This document shows, piece by piece, positions 22,102-32,979 of a DNA stretch of 64,000 nt. Within the stretch, counting starts at the first letter, position 1, and each line of letters starts with the position of its first letter. Made by a program: the position numbers and the translations under genes. The DNA is from Steinernema hermaphroditum (lineage: Eukaryota > Nematoda > Chromadorea > Rhabditida > Steinernematidae), in the NCBI GenBank assembly GCA_030435675.1, contig CM059623.1, positions 11,750,092-11,814,091 on the forward strand, given 5' to 3'. A model generated the notes under the pieces. That model was given only the letters and a program-made list of their open reading frames with translations, made no database searches and was not told the origin of the DNA.

Positions 22102-22645
22102 CGTGAATTCACCTGTAATAATAAATGTGTATTTGGGGGTAATTTTCTATTCACGAGGCCGCGAAAATGCTCTAGCACCGACCCCTTTCTTTCAGTCTGG
22201 TAGACTAAAGTGACAAGCTAAGTAGACCTGTCTGAAATCGGTCGGTTTTGCACCGTTTCACACGGTGTTCTATCACCAAAAATGGCTGTCACTGTCTGCA
22301 CGTTTGTCTGCCAGACACGCACCGAAGGGTCGACTTCAATTGTCTACAATCAACACAGGATCCATGAACTATAAGGACCTATAAGACCATCTTTGCGCTC
22401 ACCTATGAAAACGAGCAACACAGCGTGATGGTTCTGCTGCGCGAATGAAGTGTTTTGGTGGGGTGAACAAACAGTGTCCGTCTGTCGGCATCAAAACAAC
22501 TCTTCCCGTTCCTCTTTGAGACCATGGGATAGACAGCCAGAGAGTCACAGGTGGTCCCGCCACGACAAACGCAGCTTCCAACTGAATCAGCTGTGCATGA
22601 CTGCTCTCTCGATATGGAACTCCGTGGAGTAAACAAAACGCCGGA
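22102..22645. other. Divergent intergenic region
   Basis: This lies between the F-box-like gene (-) and the PH-domain gene (+) and presumably holds both promoters. No supported gene or RNA was seen. Confidence 0.45.
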
Positions 22646-23411
22646 ATGCTCGCCAACGGACAGGCCTTGATCTCGCTTATTGCCGACAACTCCTATGAGA
22701 CCCGATTCTCCAGTCCCCTATACCTCTTCCAGGTTTGTCTTCCGTTTTGGCTTCCTTCGTATCTTTAAAATTTGAAAGAAAAGACTAAATTTCGACGTTA
22801 TTCGCACAGTGTCTAGACAAATACCAGACATAAAGACGTTCTAGACGCATCTCAGCTTCTCTAAACCGCATTGTGAGAGGCGATTTGTTATAGACATAAC
22901 GTCTGTCTCATGCATGGATCAGATTCCAGTGTCTGGGCACCGAATATAGCTTATGATAGGCACCGACTGATCCGCACTCTCTCGTCTAGACATGATTGTC
23001 CATTTCCAGAACGAAAAATGGCGCCCCGCCTTCGGCCTCCTCAAAGCGAATCTCTTGTTTATCCTCCGCGACCGCACCGATGGCACTCAGGAGCCCATGC
23101 AGCTGCTGATCGTCGAGGACTGTCTCATCGAACTCGGCGACGACAACGTCACCGGAATGTCCCATTCCTTTTGGCTCAAGTTCAAAACGTATGCATATCC
23201 TTCTCCTGTACACTCTGGACATACTCTTTTTAGGACGGGCAGGTCTATTCTGCTCGCGGCAGACGGTCTACGATCGCTGGAAAAGTGGATCTCCATCTTG
23301 ACAGTCACGCCGATCGACTATATCAACGTTACGAAGCAGTCCTTGCAGGAGCAGCTGACCAACAGGATGAACGAGTTGCAGACGAGTGAACAGGGAAAGT
23401 CCAGTGTCTAG
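22646..23411 (+). CDS. Sesquipedalian-like PH-domain protein (PHETA/FAM109 family)
   Basis: Three exons (22646-22732, 23010-23188, 23234-23411) give 147 residues. Nearly all of it is a pleckstrin-homology domain: WRPAFGLLKANLLFILRD in strands 2-3, EDCLIELGDD, and a C-terminal helix with the invariant Trp (LRSLEKWISIL). This is followed by PIDYINVTKQSLQEQL, a helix typical of sesquipedalian proteins. These are endosomal proteins that bind the inositol phosphatase OCRL and help recycle receptors to the Golgi and plasma membrane. The chain is shorter than the vertebrate proteins, and the C-terminal OCRL-binding motif is not obvious. Intron 1 (277 bp) is long for this window and holds two GTCTAGAC palindromes. 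The stop codon itself lies within a third. Confidence 0.75.
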
Positions 23412-23539
23412 ACTGCTCCCGAGCCTACCAGAAAAGTTTAGTACAAGTCTAAAACGACAGGAAACCATGTATTCTTGGTTAGAGTAAAGCAAATAACAAG
23501 ATGATTGTAATAGACCATGTATCTAAGAAACATCGCTCA

Positions 23540-24967
23540 CTAACGATGGAATCGCAACTTGGACTCGTAATATTTCAACAAAATCTGAAACTGGCTATGT
23601 CAACAGATTAGGAGACTGATAACCGCACCTTTGGACACATATCATGCAGCAAACGAGTGGGAACGGCTTCAAATTTCATGTTCGAGTATTTAACGACGGC
23701 CATGATCTCTTGGTCACACGCGTTGGAGACGCCAATGATCTCAACGACCGTTTCGCCCTGGCTGATGCCGAATCCGGAATCGGGAGGCAGTTTGCTCACT
23801 ACTCGCTCTCGCAGATCTGAAATAAGAAGGATGAGTAGCACGGGTGAGGATAGCAGCCAAAATGGACTGATAGAGTATGACCGTAGGCATCAACAGTCGT
23901 GTAAAGTTGCAAGAGAATAGTGTCTAGCAGACAGACTCATTTCAGACATTTTCGACGCTTTAAGACCGTCTGCGAACAACCAATCCATGAGTGGCGAATC
24001 TCCAATTGAGACTGTCGTGTCGCGTAGATGAACCATCTGTTGCCTTTACTTACCACGTCTATCTTCATCGGTGCTAGAAGTGCTGGGGACAACCTCGCTC
24101 AATTTAGCCTTCTGGTCATTAGCCGTTTTCTTCTCAGAAGCCTTTTCCCTCTTTGGAGTATTCTTGATCTCCGAAACATCGACTTCCACCTTTTTGGGCT
24201 CCAGAATCTCAATGCCCAGCTTCTCGCGCTGTCTAACTTCATTATCAATCTTCGTGGGCTCAATGACCTCGATGTCGGTCTTGTTCGATTCTGCATCCTG
24301 AGCTGTTTCATTGGTGCCAACGGCGCCAGCTTCATTGGAGCGCTCTTCCTGCGCCTTTTTATCAGCGACTGGAATCTCCTTCGACGCCGACTGACGACTG
24401 CTCCCAGCGGACAGGTCATCGTCGTCGCTGTCTATGTACGCAAGGAGACGGGACTTCTTGGCAGGAGGAGCGCCACCCGGCGAGAGGCCCAAAGAGGACT
24501 CGTTCATGACGCGCGAAGGCGAGGAAGAAGCCTTCACAGACCTGGACTTGGCGCGCTTCGAAGCCTTTGAGCTGCTTCGCAGCTTGCGTTTCTCTCCTTC
24601 CTTTCGCTTGTACTCCTGGATCAGTTCAGTACATTGCATCTAAAATGGGTTTTTCCAATTCATTCTTCTGAGATACATCGCCACTAACGCAATTTTCCTC
24701 AGGCTCCCAAGTGTTGTCACTTGATGGGTAGTTCTTCCACTTGATCAGGTACTCCGTCTTTCTTCCTTTCTTTCGCGAGCTGACGATTGCTTCCACGATG
24801 TACTCTTCGGCCTCGAGGCCTTCAGCTTCATCGCTTTGCTCCTTCCCGGCGACTGCAGCCTCGACGACAGTGACGTCTGGCTGGTCGCCCCCACCTCCTT
24901 GTTGTTTAGGGGGTGGAATGTCGTCCTCGATCGGATCCATAATGTTGATGTCGGACAGATCGGACAT
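23540..24967 (-). CDS. Heterochromatin protein 1 (chromodomain + chromoshadow domain)
   Basis: HP1 binds methylated H3K9 through its chromodomain and dimerises through the chromoshadow domain. Four exons: 24967-24689, 24639-24054, 23816-23629, 23584-23540, giving 365 residues. The chromodomain is at about 55-105 (EEYIVEAIVSSRKK...YLIKWKNY...NTWEPEENC) with the aromatic-cage residues Y56, W77 and Y80. The chromoshadow domain (about 298-365) has EIIGVSNACDQEIMAVVKYSN...LHDMCPK and ends YYESKLRFHR. The hinge is about 190 residues, far longer than usual for HP1, with basic KRKEGEKRK and SKASKRAKSR runs and an acidic Asp patch. The start follows a TATTTTCAG acceptor by 14 nt. The last 45-nt exon is easily missed; without it the shadow domain would lack its final strand and helix. 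Confidence 0.92.
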
Positions 24968-26290
24968 TGTGGTTGAAATCCCTGAAAATATAGGATGGTA
25001 TGTAGACGTTAAAAGTGCAAATGGCAGTCGCGGAAGTTTGATTAGGCAATGCATATATAAGCGTCGCTGTCTTTTCTGTCTGTTGCATGCTGTGTGGGAT
25101 CCGTGAAGTCTGTCTACATTTATTGGGTGATGTCTACTAGACAAAGTAGGCTGCACCCGATGTCCAGTAGACATCACCCGAGAGAAGCAGACGGTCACAA
25201 CAAGTTCCACACAGCAAACAGCCAGACAGGCTGTCAGAGCAGACTGTATACGCGTCTGCTGTTAACCAAAACAGGTAGATCTTGAAGCATAGAACATGCA
25301 TGTTAATCGAAACAGAATTTGAATGCAGACAGCTGACAATTCGGAAATACTTCAGCGTCTCACAGATACACGCATAAAGCAGGCATAGAGCGAAGGCGCG
25401 TTCCAAAGAAAATGGCCATGTGTGAAATTCACACTTCTCCGGTTTTCTGTAGAAATCCACGGTCTATCCTCAAGCCAGCGTATGCAACAGAGCGGGCCAG
25501 CCACTCAGCAGATTTGGAAGAAATCGGAACATGCAGACAGGGCGCCATCTGAACTGTCGCTTCGGGACCTTGGCGTCCATCGAAGTTGCAAGTTGAGAAC
25601 ACTCGCCGGGCATCCGCTCTCCCCGTTCTGTATTTGCACTGTCTACGTCTTCCATTTCGTGTCTACACTAGCTAAACGATCGATCTGTTTCCATTTTGCA
25701 TGGCTTCATGAAAATAATGTGTATTTCTGCAAAATTCAGCGATATTTTATCAATTTTTGTGCAATTTCTGGCATGTCTTTGCCCCCATTCGAAATCTTTT
25801 TTCTTTTCTTGCCAAAAAATAAAAATATGAGTATAGCAACTCGATTCTAAATTAGTTTCAGTCAGATTCCCGTTAAATTTCTCCGTAATTTCCTTTTTTT
25901 TAAGCAAATTCCTCTTCTGCGTGATCATTTAGATTCCACAAGTGAGTTGTACAAGATTCTCACGTCCGGATGTTTCTCCTTCTATTTTTCTCAAAATACA
26001 CATCCACAAAACACGAAGAACGCTCCTGATCGTAGACCGACACACCTGTCTATAAATACTGCAAATGGAAATTTTGTGTCTACACATAAATCATAGCAAA
26101 CAGACACAATCTGCTTCAAACAGACGTATATGTCTGAAGACCGCGATTCTAGATGTACCGTGAACGTCGTATTCGATGAAACCGTTGCTTCCGTACATTT
26201 TCCGCGTTTCTTCTTCTCAAACCATAGGATCCATGCTTTCAGGTAGCCGCTGAACGCGCCGAGACGACACAGTTGACGACAACAGCAGCG
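24968..26290. other. Intergenic region with a large foldback element
   Basis: This lies between HP1 (-) and ARPC3 (+), so it holds both promoters. It contains the hairpin at 25125-25179 and weaker flanking inverted similarity (about 25060-25260). Frames here look like chance. Confidence 0.5.
25125..25179. repeat. Foldback hairpin, 19-bp arms
   Basis: The arms 25125-25143 and 25161-25179 (starting GGGTGATGTCTACT) pair at 18 of 19 positions around a 17-base loop. Similarity between flanks continues imperfectly outward, with TGCTGTGTGG on one side and CCACACAGCA on the other, making a roughly 200-bp foldback. Alternatives are a MITE or a precursor-miRNA-like hairpin. Confidence 0.75.
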
Positions 26291-27354
26291 ATGCCGGTAA
26301 GTACTTAATTGCTTCGCTCCTCTGCTCGCTGTACGCCTGACTATGTGTTTACCAGTCTATCTGTGCCCTATTATCGTGTCTCCTTCGCTTGCGGAGTCGG
26401 TCCACACGCGATGAGTCATGATTCACCGCGTCGCCCCGCATCGATCCTTGATTGTCACACTTGTCTCACTGGGACTGCTGACAACAGGCGGCGATGAGTG
26501 GCGAAGACTACTACCATACGCAGGTTCTTTTCGAGCTTCTAGACTAATTCTCTATAGACTGTCTAGGCCCGTCTAATTGTGTCCATTTCAGGCTTATCAC
26601 TCGAAGTTCACAGAATGTGACCTGACCGTCGGCAACATGGGACTTCTGCCGCTGAGAACGAACTTCAAGGGCCCGGCGCCACGTCTGCCTGCTAACCAAG
26701 AGGACATCATCGACGAGGCGCTCCTGTACTTCAAGCCTAACATTTTCTTCCGCGAGTTTGAGATCAAAGGCCCCGCCGACCGCACTCTGATCTACCTTAC
26801 CTTTTACATCGTTGAATGTCTCAAGAAGCTTCAGAAGGTAGGCAAAACACGATAGGCAATAGGCGATTTTGTGTCGTTTAGAGCCCGAACAAAACGCAGG
26901 GCATGAAGGACCTTACAACGCTTGCTTTGAGCCAGAAACTTCCGATTCCTGGAGAGACGCAGTTCCCACTGAATCAGCACTACAAGGCGCCTACGAATGC
27001 CCAAGAAGAAGGTATGTTTCATCTGATTGAAAACGATCCCTTCGATTGCCTTAATAGCGGACTCGTCGCGGTCGTAGAGTTTAGTTGTGATCCTAGAACT
27101 GTGATTCGCAAATCGAGTGATTAAACTGATCTTTTCAGAAACCATGAGAGCATATCTGCAACAACTCCGCCAGGAACTCGGCGCCCGACTCTGCGAACGT
27201 TGCTTTGAGCCGACGAGCGAGAAACCGATTAAGGTAACTCATCCAGAATCGTCTGTGATCATTTGGCGATTTTTGGCGATTTCAGTGGTGGCTGTGCTTC
27301 GCACGAAAGCGTTTCATGGACAAGAGCCTCGTGAGCCCGGGGACCGTGCTGTAA
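26291..27354 (+). CDS. arx-5: Actin-related protein 2/3 complex subunit 3 (ARPC3, p21-Arc)
   Basis: ARPC3 is a structural subunit of the Arp2/3 complex, which nucleates branched actin filaments in the cytoplasm. Five exons: 26291-26296, 26592-26837, 26882-27011, 27139-27233, 27286-27354, giving 181 residues, the usual family length. Family hallmarks are all present in order: [24 protein letters not shown], the [18 protein letters not shown] block, CLKKLQK, a PIPGE...FPLN turn, [17 protein letters not shown] and the C-terminal [15 protein letters not shown]. Exon 1 codes only Met-Pro, followed by a 295-bp intron. The symbol is that of the C. elegans orthologue. Confidence 0.95.
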
Positions 27355-27517
27355 ACTGCGATTGGATTCTGCCGAGACGGAAAATCGCTAAATTATTCGG
27401 AATCACTTCTCTAATTTACTTGAATGTTAATTTTGTGCTTTATACTTGTACCTTATAATAAACCTTTGACGAGATCAAGAAAATATCGAGATAAAAAAAA
27501 ACACGAGATACAAAAAA

Positions 27518-28110
27518 ACATCACGAAAATGGGATAAAACCACTTGAAGGAATGTACTCGTTCCTCGGAGGAAAGAAGAACGAGTCTTTCTCTATTTCCA
27601 GAGCCTTCTCGAATCTCTCGCTGAGATCCCGGCTTCGTCCTTCTGTACTTGATACCGTAGTACTCTTCCCTGTCGAGGCCCTCGTGCGCCGAGCTCCCCT
27701 GTGCCGAAACGAGGAACATCATGTTACTCGGGGCAAGTTAACCCATGATCTCTCTGGAGTAGATTCCTGCTTCAGAATCATGTTCTTTTCGAAAGGACGA
27801 TCACGAAGCTGTTCGGTTCAGAACGACTGTCTCGTCAGAATCCGTCCCAGGCTGCTTCTCTATGTCAGATATTCTGCGGACTTCCTCGAAGAACCACATC
27901 TGAGTGGCACTTTTACTCATTCGGATGCGAATGACCAACAAAAGATAAACTCCACCATTTCTTCCATGTGTTTCAGTCCATCTCTCATCTACACCGATCG
28001 CCAGTCTCCCAAGTGCCTGAGGCAAAGGATTAAGATCTGAAGGCCATCTTCTTTCTTTGAGTTCGTAGGCCTCCGTTTGAGTAGTTCCGCTCCGGATAAC
28101 CAACTTCTAA
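27518..28110 (-). pseudogene. Decayed fragment of an M16 metallopeptidase (insulin-degrading-enzyme-like)
   Basis: Short stretches spread over different frames resemble consecutive parts of the middle of insulin-degrading enzyme: ELKERRW, GGVYLLLVIRIRMS, WFFEEVRRISDIE, EYYGIKY and KDSFFFPPRNEYIPS. They occur in family order on the minus strand. Frame changes and stops separate them, and the only introns that would rescue the frame are 28-29 bp, far below the window's usual minimum. The N-terminal half with the HxxEH zinc site and the C-terminal half are absent. It lies just downstream of the PP2C gene on the same strand. I read it as a dead partial copy, with the family call resting on short matches. 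Confidence 0.55.
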
Positions 28111-28186
28111 AACACAAGAAACTCGAACAAGACGCACTGATGGCGCAATTTATTGCGACACAATATAAATGATGAAACAACATGTA

Positions 28187-30962
28187 TTACTTTGCACCGG
28201 ATTTATCACCACGTTTGTCACCTCCTCCAACGCCGAGCAGCCCTGTCACGGAGTGAAAGAACTCCATGACGCGAGATCGCTTGTGGTGCGGTTCGATTTG
28301 AGTGTCGCTTTCGGTCATCTGGAGTCGTTGTCGCTTCTGGCCAGGCGTCGCCAACGGCGCGGAAGGATTGTTCTTGTTGGCTTCTGATGGAGCGCCCACG
28401 TCGGCACTTGGACGTCTTCGTCCATTCCTGACAACAGGAGTATCGGCGTTGAGTAATGGCTGCGACAATCCTTGCAAAGCGGGAGATTCCAAACTGAGTT
28501 TTCTGAATGGCGTGACTGTAGCAGGCGGGAGATAGCCGTTGGAGGCTGAAGCAGCACGCATCGCTGTGAGCATAGCGGAAGGAGAGAGCGCAGAAGCAGA
28601 TCCGAGGCGAGGGAAATCGGACAGCGACGTGTTGAGCGATGCCGAGAAGGTGCGCTTCGGACTTGGATCGTGAACGTCGTTGTTTTCCTTCGGACTTGGT
28701 GAGTGGTCAACTTCAGTTTCAGACGTGCTTATGATTGAACTGCATTCGTCGTTTCCGTTGATATGTGTTAGCTGCAAATATCGAGACTTATAACATAACC
28801 GTCACGGTGCGGCTCACCTCGGCTTCCTTCACTTCAGAGGTTGTAGTCAAGTCAAGACTGTTCAACGACTTGGACTCAAGTTTCTTCTTTTCGCGAAGCT
28901 CACGCTTGCGCTCGTGCTCCTCGTTGAGCATAAGAGCCTTCTCACAGTTTCCGCCATGCTTCTTACACAAATACTTAAGTTTCTTCACAGGCTTCTTGCC
29001 GCCTACCTCAGCTTCGTCATTTTCCTTCGCGGCTGTACTGGTTTCACTCTCTTCTTCAATGAGCTGTAGCTTTTGAGAATGATCATGTGGACGGTGACCC
29101 TGAAAAGACGTCTTTATTATCCCATTTCTGGCTGCAGCATTACCATTCTCGATACAGGACGTTCAGCCAAAGCTGTGTTGGTAGGCTCAGGATCGTTAGG
29201 TTCACCAATTGTTGGCTCAGGCCCTTCAGTAGGCATCAGCGCATCCTCGGCAATACTCATGTCGGCGGGATTAGTATCCTCCAGTCCGGAGACAACATCG
29301 ATGGCCAGATCATCTTCTTTTTCGGTTGTTATAACGGGTACGACCAGGTCTCGCACGGCGCTTGGCGCACAAGGAATTGTTATGACTCTTGGAGTTGACG
29401 ACTTTGAGCTGAGGCGAATAGCTGGTTCGGAGCAAGAAGATGAAGCCGAAGACATGAGATTGCGGAGAGCACGTGGGCGGGGCGCCACGACGCGTTCTTC
29501 TGAGCCTTCGCGAACGTTCCTTGGCATGACAAACCCAGGACCTTTGTAGCCCGCTAAATCAGCCAAAGTCACGCAAGAAACTCTACGGATGCAGTACCAT
29601 TTTTGAAGTTCTTATCGATCATTCCACTATAGGCCAGATCCACAGGGGTTGTTCGGAGACGTTGAACGGTTCTGTTGTCAAGGCGCACCATCGCATCGGG
29701 CTGATTAGTTAGCTCCTCATCCAAGCACAACTCGCGACCACTGTGAGTTACACTTGTATGATCATCGGAGAGATCGGACTTTGAGTCATCGAAAAGAATC
29801 TGAGATTTGAAATATTTAGCAGAATTCCACAGTACCGTCACTTACAACAATAACAGAGATGTTATCTGCTCGGAGTGGTCCCCAGTTTCTCATCGCCTGG
29901 CGCATCAACCACTGAGCATGATTGTTATGAACTGGCCTATCCTACAACACTCATGGCATAATAACACTTATGAAGAGACCACTGACCAAAATGCGGTCCT
30001 TAGCGGCTTGCCCATACATCTTGGCCAAGTCCTTCCACTCATGGACACTGACGGTGTCCATCATTTGCTGGGCGTTCATGACGTTCGTGAGACCATCTGA
30101 TCCCAGCACCATACATTTGACATTTTGGTCCAATTTGACCACAGAAACATCCGGATCCGGACTGACCACATATTCGCCAGTCACATGGTTGTATGACCAC
30201 AGGTCACCCAACGCTCTGGCGACCGCTAAGAACGGAATGTTCTCAACAGGAGTGTCGACCGTAATCGGTCCTACATGACCGCGTCTTGGTCGGTTCCAAA
30301 CGACTCGATTCACACCCGCTTTGTTCATCACTGCACCGCCGGCACTCTCGATTCGATGCATCTCCTCTGGACTGTCAGGTTTGTGATCAATTGTCAGGCG
30401 AAGTGACTCTAGTCTCTGACCAAAATCTGAAGCAACTTTCTCATAAAAGCGACTAATCTTCAAGCACTCACTATCACTTTCATGGCTCATGCCCAAGAAG
30501 ATAGCTGAGTCGCCAACATGGCCAGTGTACAATTTCCCCCTTCGGATGAACACACAACTTGCAGTTGTTCCAGCGGTGCATGAGTAACCGGACGATGTTT
30601 TTGGCCAGGAATCTACCACTTTGAGCATGCTATAGTGGGTCTGCACGAATCCCTGGCGGATGATTTCCAGGAAATCGTCGTCGTTGTCAGTGTTGAAGTT
30701 CGGACTTTTCTGGAAAAGGCCTATTAAAAGCTGCTGTTATATAGCTGCCAACCCGAATGTTGTTTAGTAGATTCCTTCTTACGAATTCACTGGCCTCCGG
30801 TCCTCCATGACCATCATATACAGCGCAATATACCCAGTCAATCGAACCATCCGCATGTCGGGCATATTCGATGTGGATGCGATCTTCCATGTAGCGGCGC
30901 CCTCCCTGGCTTGCGCTGGCAGTAATCCGCAGGTTTGAGCCGATGCATATATCTGGTACCAT
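28187..30962 (-). CDS. PPM1D-like PP2C serine/threonine phosphatase
   Basis: Metal-dependent PP2C phosphatase most like the PPM1D (Wip1) group, which in animals reverses DNA-damage kinase signals. Seven exons: 30962-30753, 30709-29987, 29941-29846, 29799-29598, 29553-29144, 29099-28818, 28771-28187, giving 835 residues. The catalytic domain covers about 1-345 with GGRRYMEDR, DGHGG (metal ligands), GYSCTAGTTASC, HVGDSA, DHKPDSPEE, VARALGD, LGSDGLTNVM and RADNISVIV. A roughly 490-residue tail is Ser/Pro/Thr rich with a Lys/Arg/Glu block (EHERKRELREKKK) and a KRQRL nuclear-signal-like stretch. A GTATTTCAG acceptor about 25 nt upstream of the ATG suggests trans-splicing. The tail is longer than in vertebrate Wip1. 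Confidence 0.9.
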
Positions 30963-32979
30963 CTTTGAGGGCGTTGAAGCTAGAACATCAACTGAAATAC
31001 AATGGATATCGTCAGTAACGCTGGAAATTTAATGAAACACGGCACAGGGAGGAACGCATAAGGATGAGCTGCCATGGGACCACATAACTTCAGCGCGTAG
31101 CAACCGTTGTGGACTACTGGAGCCAATTGTCACAATTCCAAAGGTACTCACCTAAAATCAATAAGGCTTATCCTCAAAACTACCCTCTCGGAACTGGGCA
31201 AACACAACGACCTTTACGGGATATAATTTTTAATTAAAATCGTGTGAGCTATTGGAATCCAGTTAATTGCTAGGCTGGAAAGCACATGTATGTCGCCGCG
31301 GCGCCTTGCTCGTTCTATTGCAAAAATCACTCCCAATATCGGGATCGCGTAAAGGCACATTAATTGCATAATTTAAACTTCAACGGACCGACAAAAACAC
31401 AGATCGATAATCGCACTAGAGCACCCTCATCGTGTACACACACTTTCAAAGGCTAACAAACAGGAGGTGGATACACTGTGGACTACAAGTTGAGATACCC
31501 TCAGCACCAACGCCGAACTTTGATCGCCAAAAAATTCACAAAGAATACAGCTGAGATCGACTCAGCAAGACCTTCAAGAAGCATCATAAAGATCAGGAAA
31601 CTGCTGTCGCAGTCGACAGCGTAATACCGACGCTTCCACAGCGCGCAGTTCGGTCTTTGATCAGCACAAAATCCTATCTGAAGCATTTGAGCGCCCCGAG
31701 AAATACTACGCTCACTGTAGTGCCGGCATGCGACGGATAGGGCATGTTCTGACAGCGCTGAGGACGGCGATAAATAACGCGATTATGACGTAAGACATCT
31801 TCCCACCGCCGAGGACGCTGTGAATTAAGCGCGGGTGAACCAAGTTTTTGTACGACAAACTGCCTGAACACGGTCGGCGCGCTGAGACCAGACGTCTCAA
31901 ACGTCGTAGTCTGTCTGGTTCCAAACTTCTCTCCACAAACGAGTCGTCATTTGCAGAGGAGGGGACTGCTGGGGGTGGTCGGTTTTTGCTGACTCTGATA
32001 AGCGATGTTCTTCGAGTTGCGATAATGTCAGAAGGTCTTAGCGGGGAACACGTTTTTTCGGTCAAAAACTTTGATAGACGTCACTAGTTAAATGATTAAT
32101 TTGCGAGACTCCGGAAGTGCGCTTATGCAAACAAAAAGGTTCGAGGGGCTAGCGTCACCGCTCTTTCGTGTCGTTTATCTTATCGATTATAAAACAATGA
32201 ATCGCTTTTCACACGCGTTGCTAGGAATTGGAGACAGTTTCCAGGGGCAATAATTCGGGAATCGGAGGAGGAAATGGCAAAATTTGTTAATTTAATCTAG
32301 GAGATATGGAGTGGAATTGATGCAGAACGATTTTTCGACCACTTTCGAAAAGAGGAAACTAGCTTGAAACACACATTTAAGCCGCGAAAAATAAATGTGA
32401 AAGGAAACAGGAAGCAACATCGGAAATCCGAAGGCTTTCAGCAAAAAAAAAACCTCAAAACGACATGACCTCAGCTGTGAAATTTTCCTGAAACACGACC
32501 CAATCACCGTCGAGAAATGGCTGCAACGAATCAGAACTAACGATTTGTGTCAAAATTAATTAAAGGCACAAAATGGAACAAATTCCGGCACCCCACACGA
32601 AATTCAAATTTCCCCTCGCTAATTACGCTCCAGCGCTCCCCCCGATACATCCCTATCAACATCCGCTCCTCCGTTCATCAATCGAAAAATCAAGGCTGAC
32701 TCCAAAAAGTGGGAGCCTCCGCCCCGTCGCCGGCGGCGGAGAACAGACGTCGCGAGACGGTCGTTGCACAGAGAGGTCGCGACAAGTCTCGCGCAAAAAA
32801 TCTCGCGTTGCGGGACCGGAAGTAAACGTCGACAGCTCGACACCGCTCCGGTTGAAGAGCGCCGCCGCATTGCCCAACAGCTGACCCGACGTCGTCGTCC
32901 AAAAGTGCACCGGCGCTTCGAGGCACGGAACGCTCTCCTCGTCCCGTTGGAACTCCCTTCCGCGGTGCGCCATTCTACG
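30963..32979. other. 2-kb divergent intergenic region, no gene seen
   Basis: This lies between the PP2C gene (-) and the FBXO42-like gene (+). It presumably carries both promoters. The GC-rich part (about 32640-32980) is probably the promoter or 5' UTR of the latter. Frames seen are short or shadow each other. Confidence 0.5.

Noticed and set aside
32764..32979. Upstream in-frame extension of the FBXO42-like protein
   Set aside because: The frame is open, but the extra residues are Ar-rich and unlike the family; the F-box normally starts close to the N-terminus, so the Met at 32980 was preferred.
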